Positions 16,367 through 23,328 of a DNA stretch of 25,568 nt are shown here, piece by piece; the stretch's first letter is position 1; every line of letters starts with the position of its first letter. Under the pieces are notes generated by a model, which worked only from the letters and a program-made list of their open reading frames with translations, did no database searches and had not been told where the DNA came from. The stretch covers positions 1 through 25,568 of the IMG/VR virus record IMGVR_UViG_3300037099_000049; one strand, written 5' to 3'. Origin of the DNA: a virus. The translations under genes were made by a program, and so were the position numbers.

Positions 16367-18556
16367 TTACATCCCTCCTATATTTTGCGGTGCCGGGCTT
16401 TGCTGCTGCTGGTTCGGAACTATTTGCGGCTGAGACTTGGGCGAACTTTTTACCCCTTGTCCCAGGCCAGCTTCCTGCACAGCTTCCGCAGCTATCGCTG
16501 TAGGCTTGGCCTGCGGGAAGGCCCGTTCAAAATCTTTTTGAGATAGCGCCAGAATCGTAGAGATTGCTTGCAAAAGTTCGGGCTTAAACAGATTCGTTCT
16601 TTGCAACTTCGAAAGCTGCTGTCTCATCGGTCCCTCCATCATGCGCTGAACTATTTCATCTCGCTTCGGGATGTTCAACATTTCGAGTAGTGCCGGCAGG
16701 TCGATAAATTTAGCTTGAGCGAGTTGCATGTATAACTGCTGCATCGCCCATCTGTCTGTCGGTAGAGTCGAACCGGTCTCTATCTTGAAGGCATGTTCGC
16801 CCTGGAACTGCTCGGATACGCCCTTAAACTCTATTTCCTGCTCCCCGCTTTCGCCGAAGTATTTAAGAAGGCGAGGCTTTGTGTACCAGTTCTGGCCAAG
16901 AGATATGAACATCCGGCCTTTTTCGACTTCGCCCACTTCCACATTCCGGATCTTTTCCCGGAAAACAACTTGAGCTTTTTCCTGTAAAGACCTTATGGCT
17001 GAATTTGCCGTTATCCCGCCGGGTTTTCTCCCCTCCGAAACATCGGTAAGGCCAGTCACCATATCGACAAGTCTTATCAAAAGTTGGATGTAAAGCGTAT
17101 AGTCTTGAGGAAGAGCAGGGATTTGGAGAAATCTGATCGCGGCAGATATCCCACTGATGGGCTCCCAAATTCTATCGGGGAGATTATTAACCTGCCTTCG
17201 ATCTATCCCGCACCCTTTTGGGAGAATCAGCGGAGGTAGGGCCGCAACGTCGAGATGCGCGGCAATCTTCGTAATTTTCTTGCTGATCTCAATTACCAAC
17301 GGTTCGATCTGCTCGATAATGCCCAGGCCATATTCCGAGAGGCCATCCGAGTATGACAGGCGGCGGTTGAATGGGAATTTATCCCAAAGGTAGCAATCAC
17401 ACGTTACTTCGCGCGGGATATCTGGATTGATCGAAGGGTTGGGCAGGTCATCCAGCACAAGCTTCCCGCTGTTCGTCACATGGATGCATCGGATAAATCC
17501 TGGATACTTCGATTGGTAAATTGCTTCGGCCTGTTTGATGACCTGGACCTGCCGCATGACTGGCTGGTTGGTCATCGGGTCAACCACGGGCTGCATTGTC
17601 AACGGGTCTATGGCTGGTTGGGATTCCAGGGCGGGGTAAAGTAAATCTTCTTTTTTGGGCTTCCCCTTGGTGCTCTTGCCCGTAACGGGATTCACCCATT
17701 CCATCGTATAGTCTTTAACCCAAAGTTCCATTACAAGGGCCTTGGGGATATCCTGAGTCCCGAAGTCCCATGCATCGTCAGGTTCGATAGGTTTGAATGT
17801 TCCGGGGTATTGGTGGCCCGTCCCCAAGGGGCGGACGGCCGAGCGGAGTCTATTGCCGCGAACCGGCTTCCTACTTTCCCCCAAAGTCAGGGAAAGGTTT
17901 GGGTCTTCCTGGACTTTACCCTTCGACTTCGGCCACCTACGATATATCTCCCCTATTTCCATGGCTTCGAGATGAGCGATCATGGGAGATTTCTGGATAT
18001 CAAATACACATCCCGGCCAAAAGAGGATACCGAAGGAATCACAAAGGACAGTCTCTATTTCGCCAAGTCCCCCGTCAAGATCAAAGTTGAAAATCATCTT
18101 CTCGACTTGAAAACCATAGAGTTCTGATAGCCCAACCGACTCTTGCAAAATGCGCTGCTGAGATGTGATCTCCCACCATTCATCATATGCAGCCTGCCAG
18201 GCGTTCCCCGAAAGATCGGATGATCCGTTCCGTCCCTGGATAGTGGCGCGAGGCTTATTGTCTGTGAGATTGCCCTTGAGGGTGTTTATCGTTTTCCAGA
18301 TAAGATTGACGGGGACTTGAGGATATTTGGTTTTAAGTTGAAAGAATTTGCCCCGATAGAGTTCATGATTGTGGATGAGAAGATCGTCTATTCCGAGCCG
18401 CTTCCTGTACTGCAACATTTTAGCTACCGAATTTTGGACGAAAGAACCTACCCGGCGGTCCCCCTCCGCTGGCGGCTCAAGGCTCCACTTCGGATGGTTT
18501 GGAGTATTCCACGCCGATTCGCTGCTGCTCAGTTCTGCACTTGTTTCATAGGACAA
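16367..18556 (-). CDS. Portal protein
   Basis: The 729-residue product has the size and layout of podovirus (P22-type) portals, the dodecameric vertex for DNA packaging and ejection. N-terminal segments (YRKRLGIDDLLIHNHELYRG, INTLKGNLTDNKPRATIQGR), a mid region with LYGFQVEKMIFNFD, the helical LVIEISKKITKIAAHLDVAA, and TANSAIRSLQEKAQVVFREK support this. The C-terminus is Gln/Pro-rich. The start is weak: TTG 18556 is the only early start codon in frame after a TAA 12 nt upstream, with no ribosome site in front of it. A 10-codon ATG frame (from 18562) overlaps it and might feed reinitiation. The next in-frame ATG would remove 46 residues. Confidence 0.82.
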   Translation of the reverse strand: MSYETSAELSSSESAWNTPNHPKWSLEPPAEGDRRVGSFVQNSVAKMLQYRKRLGIDDLLIHNHELYRGKFFQLKTKYPQVPVNLIWKTINTLKGNLTDNKPRATIQGRNGSSDLSGNAWQAAYDEWWEITSQQRILQESVGLSELYGFQVEKMIFNFDLDGGLGEIETVLCDSFGILFWPGCVFDIQKSPMIAHLEAMEIGEIYRRWPKSKGKVQEDPNLSLTLGESRKPVRGNRLRSAVRPLGTGHQYPGTFKPIEPDDAWDFGTQDIPKALVMELWVKDYTMEWVNPVTGKSTKGKPKKEDLLYPALESQPAIDPLTMQPVVDPMTNQPVMRQVQVIKQAEAIYQSKYPGFIRCIHVTNSGKLVLDDLPNPSINPDIPREVTCDCYLWDKFPFNRRLSYSDGLSEYGLGIIEQIEPLVIEISKKITKIAAHLDVAALPPLILPKGCGIDRRQVNNLPDRIWEPISGISAAIRFLQIPALPQDYTLYIQLLIRLVDMVTGLTDVSEGRKPGGITANSAIRSLQEKAQVVFREKIRNVEVGEVEKGRMFISLGQNWYTKPRLLKYFGESGEQEIEFKGVSEQFQGEHAFKIETGSTLPTDRWAMQQLYMQLAQAKFIDLPALLEMLNIPKRDEIVQRMMEGPMRQQLSKLQRTNLFKPELLQAISTILALSQKDFERAFPQAKPTAIAAEAVQEAGLGQGVKSSPKSQPQIVPNQQQQSPAPQNIGGM

Positions 18557-18593
18557 ATCATTTTATTTGGGCTGTCTAGCAGCTCGCTCAAGA

Positions 18594-18773
18594 TCAGATT
18601 TTCTCCCTTGTTCCCTTACCCTTTTGCCTCATGCCTCTTTCTTCCGGAGACATGTTCGCGTATAGAGCCCGCATCTGAGCTTCGGCTTTCTTCCGGCTTT
18701 TGTGCTTCCCCTTTACGCCGGAAGGACCCCGCACAATAAATTCTCCTTTTCTCTCTTCGATTTTGTAGGGCAC
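18594..18773 (-). CDS. Small basic phage protein, 59 aa, GTG start
   Basis: A frame from GTG 18773 encodes VPYKIEERKGEFIVRG, then a Lys/Arg-rich stretch with KSRKKAEAQMRALYANM, ending TREKI. AAGGAG lies 6 nt before the GTG and overlaps the preceding stop. The GPSG-x-K-x-K-x-H-K-S-x-x-x-A-E-A-Q-x-R-A-L-Y pattern is familiar from short phage proteins near portal and terminase genes whose role is unknown. A DNA- or RNA-binding role would fit its charge. Confidence 0.62.
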   Translation of the reverse strand: MPYKIEERKGEFIVRGPSGVKGKHKSRKKAEAQMRALYANMSPEERGMRQKGKGTREKI

Positions 18774-18775
18774 GG

Positions 18776-19276
18776 CTAACTCCTTTTTGTTCGTTCCTTG
18801 TACTGACTCCGTTCGCGAACGTTCTTTTTAAAAGCTCCGGTTGGATTTTCTTTGAGATTATCCAGAAGCAGAGAGAGCCGAGCTTTCTTCTCGGGATTCA
18901 TTGTAGCATTCGGGGTAGTTGACGGCGGAACTTGTGAGGCATGTTCGACTCGCTTTTGGAAGTCAATCTTGGCCTCTTCAACGGCAACCCACGCCTTGAT
19001 GTCATCAAGAGACTTAAACGCCGAGAAGCGCTTATCCTCATCAATCTTTACCCGGAGGAAAGGCGTTATCTGCCCGTCTCTATGCCCGAGCGGAAAGCTG
19101 AGGCATTCGGGGCATTGGAGATCAAAGTCAATCCGACCGGCAAGTGACCACATGCGACCGTAAGGCGAATCGTAGGGGATCGTGAACATGCCTGGTGTAA
19201 AAGGGAAGCCGAGCTTCTCGGAATCACCCCTGAGTATCCAGTCGCCACAACTGCCGCAATATATCTCGAAGAGCAT
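18776..19276 (-). CDS. Protein of unknown function with N-terminal zinc-ribbon-like Cys pairs
   Basis: The 166-residue product starts MLFEIYCGSCGDWILRGD, with C7/C10, and has C55/C58 in FDLQCPECLSFPLGH, a possible treble-clef or ribbon metal site. The second half is charged and helical, ending in a basic tail (KKNVRERSQYKERTKRS). The start overlaps the preceding stop as TAATG, with GGAG about 8 nt upstream. I do not recognise a family. It is one of four Cys-pair proteins clustered around the portal gene. Confidence 0.55.
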   Translation of the reverse strand: MLFEIYCGSCGDWILRGDSEKLGFPFTPGMFTIPYDSPYGRMWSLAGRIDFDLQCPECLSFPLGHRDGQITPFLRVKIDEDKRFSAFKSLDDIKAWVAVEEAKIDFQKRVEHASQVPPSTTPNATMNPEKKARLSLLLDNLKENPTGAFKKNVRERSQYKERTKRS

Positions 19277-19683
19277 TACTTGATCTCCGTCGTCTTGTCC
19301 AGAAACTCTGCGTATTCCTGAGAATCGCTGACCGGATATTCCTCTTTGATCCTTATAGACTCGGCGGCTTCCAGTTCAGCGAAGATTTCGTTTTCCTCTT
19401 CGGCCCGCTCGGCTTCCAACTCAGGATCAACAAACGGTACGTTGAGACCTCGCAGTGGACTCGGGTGCGCAAAATCAGGGATCTCTTCCACAACCTCCCC
19501 CTTGTCCTTCAGCACGCCCATTTTAAGAAGCTGCTCACGGATAGATTCATCCTGTACCGCGCCGGGCATCAACAGTCCTCTTATGCCCGATATGATCTTC
19601 TGCGGCAGGAAGAAAGCACATGCCACCGCTGCAATACAAATTACGAACATGAAGCACATCGCCAGGGTAAGAGCGAGTTCCAT
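19276..19683 (-). CDS. Small membrane-anchored acidic protein, unknown
   Basis: The 135-residue product begins with a long hydrophobic segment (ELALTLAMCFMFVICIAAVA, residues 2-21, continuing to about 26), then has a soluble Glu-rich domain (ELEAERAEEENEIFAELEAA). No lipobox or clear signal cleavage site is seen, so it is likely a single-span membrane protein. AAGGA precedes the ATG by about 9 nt. No family is recognised. A role in lysis or membrane interaction is possible because other membrane proteins cluster here. Confidence 0.5.
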   Translation of the reverse strand: MELALTLAMCFMFVICIAAVACAFFLPQKIISGIRGLLMPGAVQDESIREQLLKMGVLKDKGEVVEEIPDFAHPSPLRGLNVPFVDPELEAERAEEENEIFAELEAAESIRIKEEYPVSDSQEYAEFLDKTTEIK

Positions 19684-19695
19684 TAAATATGATCC

Positions 19696-19911
19696 TTACG
19701 GCTCTACAACCGGAGTTTCAGGGATTACCACCGGTGCCGGTGCTATCGTTGTAATACCCAAACCTGCGCCGATGGATGACAGACTGGCCACAATGGCCAG
19801 AATTCTATCCAGTTCGTTGGCCAGGTTGTGCAGTGCCGCCGCGTCGAGATTGGCGATGGCCGTACTGGCCGCCGCCTGGAATTTGGTTTCCACGTCCGAT
19901 ATCTGGATCAT
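19696..19911 (-). CDS. Small Ala-rich helical protein, unknown
   Basis: From ATG 19911 the product has 71 residues. A GTG at 19920 is in frame, but AAGGAG lies 8 nt before the ATG and favours that start. It has an amphipathic Ala/Leu-rich helix (AAALHNLANELDRILAIVAS) followed by a hydrophobic and Pro/Val-rich tail (APAPVVIPETPVVEP). It has no Cys and no recognised domain. Confidence 0.5.
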   Translation of the reverse strand: MIQISDVETKFQAAASTAIANLDAAALHNLANELDRILAIVASLSSIGAGLGITTIAPAPVVIPETPVVEP

Positions 19912-19925
19912 TTTGCACACTCCTT

Positions 19926-20303
19926 TTAGATTCGGTTCAGCCCGTTTGGGTCGTTCGGGTCCACCGCTGCGGATGTTTGAGGTGGAGCATTAGTCAGCAG
20001 TGCTGCTGAATCCCGGCTATGTCTCGGATCATAAAGAGCTATAGGACGTTCTGCGGCTTTCTCGGTTGGGTCCTGTTGGATACCGGTCTTGGAGTCGAAC
20101 AGGGCACCGAGACCAACCGCAGCGGCGACGATCTTGATTTGAAGCTCAGAGTCGATCTGCACACCACAATACTTGCCAATCTCTGTTGCTACCATACCAA
20201 CGACAAGACCCATGAGCTTCGTATCGCACCAATAGGGGCGGCCAGCTGCTTGGTCCTTCTTGTAGTAATACATAGTGTCGATGAGCTTCCAGAAAATGTC
20301 CAT
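19926..20303 (-). CDS. Two-hydrophobic-segment protein, holin candidate
   Basis: From ATG 20303 the product has 125 residues. The frame extends further upstream, but GGAG 5 nt before this ATG and the TGATG junction with the small Cys-rich gene favour it. Segments KLMGLVVGMVATEIGKYCGV (about 29-48) and LQIKIVAAAVGLGALFD (about 53-69) are two hydrophobic stretches joined by a short turn with QIDSE, a layout seen in some phage holins (G-x-x-id-x-E-x-x-x-x-I). The tail is hydrophilic and Pro/Asn-rich. It lies about 2.3 kb downstream of the endolysin gene in the same run. It could instead be a minor structural protein. Confidence 0.5.
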   Translation of the reverse strand: MDIFWKLIDTMYYYKKDQAAGRPYWCDTKLMGLVVGMVATEIGKYCGVQIDSELQIKIVAAAVGLGALFDSKTGIQQDPTEKAAERPIALYDPRHSRDSAALLTNAPPQTSAAVDPNDPNGLNRI

Positions 20304-20452
20304 CACTTCTCCGCGGTAATTCCGGCCATATCCATCACGGCCACATAGTTTTTGTATTCCGAACAACAATCTTTGCAACTCAGGTTCCGCTCCACAAACC
20401 AATAGGCAGTACAGGTTAGGCACGGTGGATCGTAGAGGGCTAGAGTGTCCAT
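20303..20452 (-). CDS. 49-aa Cys-rich mini-protein
   Basis: A short frame from ATG 20452 encodes MDTLALYDPPCLTCTAYWFV, then ERNLSCKDCCSEYKNYVA and a short tail ending AGITAEK. The pairs C11/C14 and C26/C29/C30 suggest a small zinc knuckle. The gene overlaps the end of the nucleotidyltransferase-like gene by 13 nt and the next start by 1 nt (TGATG), which supports real translation. GTGGAG lies about 9 nt upstream. A competing longer frame over the same bases lacks these signals. Confidence 0.58.
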   Translation of the reverse strand: MDTLALYDPPCLTCTAYWFVERNLSCKDCCSEYKNYVAVMDMAGITAEK

Positions 20453-20949
20453 TTCAGCTTGCTCCACTTCGGGGCATTGGTATCAACATACGCTCCGAGC
20501 GGATTACGCCGCTTTTTGCCGTGCATCTCGCCATTTGCCTGAGACATGGATTGAATTTGGAAATCAATTTTCAACCCGGTCCTCTTTGCCATGTACTCGC
20601 TGATAGCTGTGTTGACGAGAGACCAGAAGGGGAGTACTTCCCCATTTTCACCTGCGCCGAAAAGCGTGTGCCATTTCTTATCACCAAGAATCAAGCGGAC
20701 ATCCACGTCCCGGAAGTCCCGGCTTTGCGTTGCGGACCCCACGAGATAGCAGCACCACTCCCCGAAACAATGAGCGACGAAGCTGGACACGTGTTCAAGG
20801 GCGAATATTTCAGGTGCTCCAACCCAGCAATACCGATCGATGGCTTCTGCCACCGACCGCTCAATCGCTGCCTCCCGCGACCGGTCAAGTTCTTTCTCGA
20901 AATCAGAATCGGGAGTCGGCCCTAAACGTGCGTCGATGGCGTCGGTCAT
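20440..20949 (-). CDS. Minimal nucleotidyltransferase-fold protein, putative
   Basis: The 169-residue product contains CCYLVGSATQSRDFRDVDVR (66-85) followed by LIL: a G-S pair (71-72), then D81-x-D83, the signature of the polymerase-beta nucleotidyltransferase superfamily. LKIDFQIQ (126-133) supplies the third carboxylate, D129. These residues normally bind two metal ions and transfer a nucleotide to an alcohol, protein or RNA. The N-terminal half is helical (EKELDRSREAAIERSVAEAI). At this size it is a bare catalytic fold without the helical domain of larger members. It lies 1 nt after the phospholipase-like gene. The substrate is unknown. Confidence 0.62.
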   Translation of the reverse strand: MTDAIDARLGPTPDSDFEKELDRSREAAIERSVAEAIDRYCWVGAPEIFALEHVSSFVAHCFGEWCCYLVGSATQSRDFRDVDVRLILGDKKWHTLFGAGENGEVLPFWSLVNTAISEYMAKRTGLKIDFQIQSMSQANGEMHGKKRRNPLGAYVDTNAPKWSKLKWTL

Positions 20950-20950
20950 T

Positions 20951-21397
20951 TCACAGTTTCCATTTCAGCGGATACGCCGGATCATATGGGTCGTTTGGGC
21001 CACCCTTATGCGCGAAAAATGCTGCCTGCCCCCAATCCGCAACGGCCTTGTAATAGCTGAAAGCAACCGAACGGACAGCTACACGGCGTACTCTGTCGAC
21101 AACGCCAGCAGCAGCGCAATGAGCATCCACAAGTACCAACAGGTTATACAAAAAACATCGGTCGGCGATTCGCTTGTCGACATCGTTTGCCCCAAAATGA
21201 TAGCAACAATCGTGGATCTCACATGCAGAGAAGAAGTCCACACCATCAATCGAGTCCGGTATGAGCTTGACTTTCATGGACTGCGGCCCACAACCATTAG
21301 TAAGATCCGTTCGTTGCGCATCAGTGAGATCGGCAACCACTTTGGGCATGATAAGGCCGTCTTTGCCCTGGACAATTTCTCCGAATACGTCGGTCAT
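20951..21397 (-). CDS. Phospholipase A2-like protein
   Basis: From ATG 21397 the product has 148 residues. NGCGPQS (34-40) resembles the glycine-rich calcium loop, and ACEIHDCCYHFG (58-69) is the C-x-x-H-D-x-C-Y helix with the His62-Asp63 pair that activates water in secreted phospholipases A2. ADRCFL (78-83) supplies the second Asp (D79). These enzymes cut the sn-2 acyl chain of phospholipids. There is no signal peptide, so export would need holin lesions or release into the cell. The start overlaps the lipoprotein stop as TGATG. Its position within the lysis cluster suggests an action on host membranes. Phage proteins with the NGCGP...IPD...HD pattern are known mostly as hypotheticals. Confidence 0.68.
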   Translation of the reverse strand: MTDVFGEIVQGKDGLIMPKVVADLTDAQRTDLTNGCGPQSMKVKLIPDSIDGVDFFSACEIHDCCYHFGANDVDKRIADRCFLYNLLVLVDAHCAAAGVVDRVRRVAVRSVAFSYYKAVADWGQAAFFAHKGGPNDPYDPAYPLKWKL

Positions 21398-21756
21398 CAC
21401 TTACTCGTCTTTACTGTAGTTGTTGAACTGCTGCTGGTCGTCGGAAGCAGCGCGCCCATTATCGGGGCCATAACCGCCGCGTTCCCGCCGGAACCAACAG
21501 CGGTATTGACCACTTGCTGAAAAGGACCCGCTCCGCTTGCTGAATCCGAGTGAGCAACCGTAGCCTTGCCGTTCTCGATCACATACCGGTCGGAGCCTTT
21601 ATGGATGATGCCGAACCCGCCAGCGTCGCTACTCTCCCAAAAGACTACGGCACCGACTTGGGTAGGAGTCAGATCGACGTACTTGACGCTTGCGGTCTGG
21701 GATGCAGCACAGGCGCATAGGGTCAGACAGACGAAACAAAGGATTATCCAGCGCAT
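21397..21756 (-). CDS. Putative lipoprotein A of the lysis region
   Basis: From ATG 21756 the product has 119 residues; GAGG lies 5 nt upstream, favouring this over the GTG at 21759. The N-terminus MRWIILCFVCLTLCACAASQ is a short signal with a likely lipobox ending at C16. The body contains YVDLTPTQVGAVVFWESS and a Gly-rich region, and the C-terminus is a Ser/Thr tail. After acylation it would sit in the outer or inner membrane. It could act as an outer-membrane spanin subunit or a surface protein. It is co-translated with the phospholipase-like gene. Confidence 0.55.
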   Translation of the reverse strand: MRWIILCFVCLTLCACAASQTASVKYVDLTPTQVGAVVFWESSDAGGFGIIHKGSDRYVIENGKATVAHSDSASGAGPFQQVVNTAVGSGGNAAVMAPIMGALLPTTSSSSTTTVKTSK

Positions 21757-21763
21757 CACATCC

Positions 21764-22177
21764 TCACTTCGTGGCTGTGGGCAGGGCAGACGTGGTGCCC
21801 GTTGTGGTGGTCGGACTGACGGCCTTATAAACGTCGGTCACGGATCCCGACACATTTTTCAGATCGGTCGCAACGGCAGCGCTGTTATTCGCGGTCGCGT
21901 CGGTCGCGAGCTGGAGAGCCTGAGTGGTCGTCTTGGCTACTGCGGCGGTAATGGTGGCATCCTGCGGGAGAACCCCTTCGGCGACATTAGCGGCGAGGGC
22001 GAGGGCCAGAGATCCCCAGTAATTAACCGACGCCATGGTGGTCGCTGTGTCTGTGGTTGTCGCGGCGGCGGTGGCCGTCCCGGTCGTAGCGGGTGCGGTT
22101 GTGCTGGTAGTCGTGGAGCATCCCGCCAAAACAACGGCCAGTGCCAATACTGCCAAAATCCCAAGGTACTTTTTCAT
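21764..22177 (-). CDS. Putative lipoprotein B of the lysis region
   Basis: From ATG 22177 the product has 137 residues (a TTG at 22192 is in frame, but GAAGGG precedes the ATG by about 7 nt). MKKYLGILAVLALAVVLAGC is a textbook lipoprotein signal with lipobox LAGC and acylated Cys20. The mature part is a Thr/Ala-rich low-complexity linker (20-50), then a helical Ala-rich domain, then another Thr-rich tail. The body is longer than a usual outer-membrane spanin. It is the second lipoprotein beside the endolysin, so a spanin-like or surface role is likely but unproven. Confidence 0.6.
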   Translation of the reverse strand: MKKYLGILAVLALAVVLAGCSTTTSTTAPATTGTATAAATTTDTATTMASVNYWGSLALALAANVAEGVLPQDATITAAVAKTTTQALQLATDATANNSAAVATDLKNVSGSVTDVYKAVSPTTTTGTTSALPTATK

Positions 22178-22206
22178 CGTAATTCCCTTCAATGTGGTTT
22201 ATTTCA

Positions 22207-22518
22207 TCAGGTCATTGGCTCAAAATGTTCAAGCTCTGCCTGTTCTTTCACGGTCATCCCAGCACGCTCTGCCAATGCTCTAACCAGGATGCAAAGCCGT
22301 TTTATCTCTAACTTATGATCTGACATCTGGTTAATTAGTTCGAACCGGAGTTTAGCGGTCTCCGCATATAAATTAGTGGTCTCCGTTTTTAGTTCCAGCA
22401 TCCCGCATGAACGGCATTGGTCGCCACGAGCCAGAAGTTTTTGGAGAGCCATCCCCAAGACAAGGGCGACTATCACACCGACAACGTGCCAGCCGGAAGC
22501 CGCCAAAGCCTCCATCAT
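22207..22518 (-). CDS. Membrane protein with coiled coil, i-spanin or holin candidate
   Basis: The 103-residue product has one N-terminal membrane span (WHVVGVIVALVLGMALQKLL, 10-29), a CRSC pair (35-38), and a long charged helix (KTETTNLYAETAKLRFELIN onward) that could form a coiled coil. This N-in, C-out layout matches inner-membrane spanins of Rz type, which link to an outer-membrane lipoprotein. It starts with an ATGA overlap on the 35-aa membrane gene and is followed by two lipoprotein genes, the natural order for a spanin pair. Confidence 0.52.
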   Translation of the reverse strand: MMEALAASGWHVVGVIVALVLGMALQKLLARGDQCRSCGMLELKTETTNLYAETAKLRFELINQMSDHKLEIKRLCILVRALAERAGMTVKEQAELEHFEPMT

Positions 22519-22622
22519 CGTCCCGCCTCGATATCTCTCAGCATCTCATAGATCAGCCGGCCGAAACCAACAGCGACGAACACGGCGCCCATAACGGCAA
22601 GGATGGGGGAGTAGTCGGTCAT
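22515..22622 (-). CDS. 35-aa single-span membrane protein
   Basis: A short frame from ATG 22622 encodes MTDYSPILAVMGAVFVAVGF and a charged tail ending RDIEAGR. One membrane helix covers about residues 6-25. It overlaps the endolysin stop and the next start, both as ATGA, strong evidence for translation. Very small one-span proteins next to endolysins can be pinholins or holin regulators. No family is recognised. Confidence 0.58.
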   Translation of the reverse strand: MTDYSPILAVMGAVFVAVGFGRLIYEMLRDIEAGR

Positions 22623-23113
22623 GCGTATACCGCCAAGCGCGTGGCATATCTGGCCAAAAGGTCAAGCATTTTTCGGCCGCCCTGCTTATAGTTGTTGCCG
22701 GGGAAACTTGCCCACCTGGACGAACACGCCCTGATTGCGCTCTCGATGTGTCCGGATTCGATCAAATCAACCGCTCCGCATTCATGGATCATCTGGACTG
22801 CTATTTTGTCCTGAGAGAGCGGGGAGAAATCCGGGAGGTGAAGACTGATCTTGTACGCATCGAAATATCGGGCAAGCTCCTGATATCGTCCGGCCGCCGT
22901 TGAGTAAATGTGCAAACTGTGAATATCCATTACTCGCCGTGGATGGTCGGCGTAGGAATCAAAGAGAATCGGCTTCGCTGGCGTAGAGCCCACAATGACC
23001 CGGTAGCCGTTATTGGTGGCCTCCGTCATGAGCCCGTCACCGAGTTCGGACCAAGCGATTGTGTCGAGGAAGGCACGAAAGTGCGGAGACAGAGAACCAT
23101 CAGGCAGATTCAT
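22619..23113 (-). CDS. Endolysin, lambda R-type lytic transglycosylase
   Basis: The 164-residue product matches lambda R closely in pattern: FLDTIAWSE with candidate catalytic Glu23, GYRVIVGS, YADHPRR, STAAGRYQELARYFDAYK, LPDFSPLSQDKIAVQMI, IRACSSRWASFPG. Lambda R is about 158 residues, so the gene is full length. This enzyme cuts peptidoglycan between N-acetylmuramic acid and N-acetylglucosamine, forming an anhydro end, and depends on a holin for release; no signal peptide or SAR segment is seen. AGGGGG precedes the ATG by about 5 nt. The ATG overlaps the preceding stop, and the 3' end overlaps the 35-aa membrane gene. Confidence 0.92.
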   Translation of the reverse strand: MNLPDGSLSPHFRAFLDTIAWSELGDGLMTEATNNGYRVIVGSTPAKPILFDSYADHPRRVMDIHSLHIYSTAAGRYQELARYFDAYKISLHLPDFSPLSQDKIAVQMIHECGAVDLIESGHIESAIRACSSRWASFPGNNYKQGGRKMLDLLARYATRLAVYA

Positions 23114-23328
23114 TGCATCCCCCTATACGGCCAGTTAGCGAACAGACCGAGAAGTCCCAGATTGCGTTCAATCCTCAGACTCACAACCTCGAACAGTTTA
23201 AAACCTCGCGCTGCAGGACTCGTGCGGTCCGGATTATGCGCGAAACTATAGGAGCGTTGCCGGTCGATCCGGCGGATCAGCCAATCCTCAGTCTGGCGAT
23301 AATCGCGGGTGCGAGATGATCGGCACAC
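23110..23328 (-). CDS. 72-aa basic protein of unknown function, GTG start
   Basis: A frame from GTG 23328 starts directly after the TGA of the preceding gene, with AGGAG 7 nt upstream, and ends overlapping the endolysin ATG as ATGA. The product is basic (RDYRQTEDWLIRRIDRQRS) with a hydrophobic C-terminal stretch (IERNLGLLGLFANW). No domain is recognised. Tight packing on both sides supports it as a real gene co-expressed with the endolysin. Confidence 0.52.
   Translation of the reverse strand: MCRSSRTRDYRQTEDWLIRRIDRQRSYSFAHNPDRTSPAARGFKLFEVVSLRIERNLGLLGLFANWPYRGMQ

Noticed and set aside
19926-20423. Longer 165-codon reading of the holin-candidate gene
   Set aside because: The extra N-terminal part occupies the bases of the 49-aa Cys-rich gene, while the ATG at 20303 has a ribosome site and a TGATG junction.
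20440-21397. Nucleotidyltransferase next to a phospholipase resembles a CBASS defence pair
   Set aside because: The nucleotidyltransferase is only 169 residues, far shorter than CD-NTases, and the lipase is PLA2-like rather than patatin-like. Both lie in a phage lysis-region run with no CBASS accessory genes.
20840-21520. 226-codon plus-strand frame
   Set aside because: It is antisense to three motif-supported minus genes with coupled junctions, and has no ribosome site or recognisable domain.
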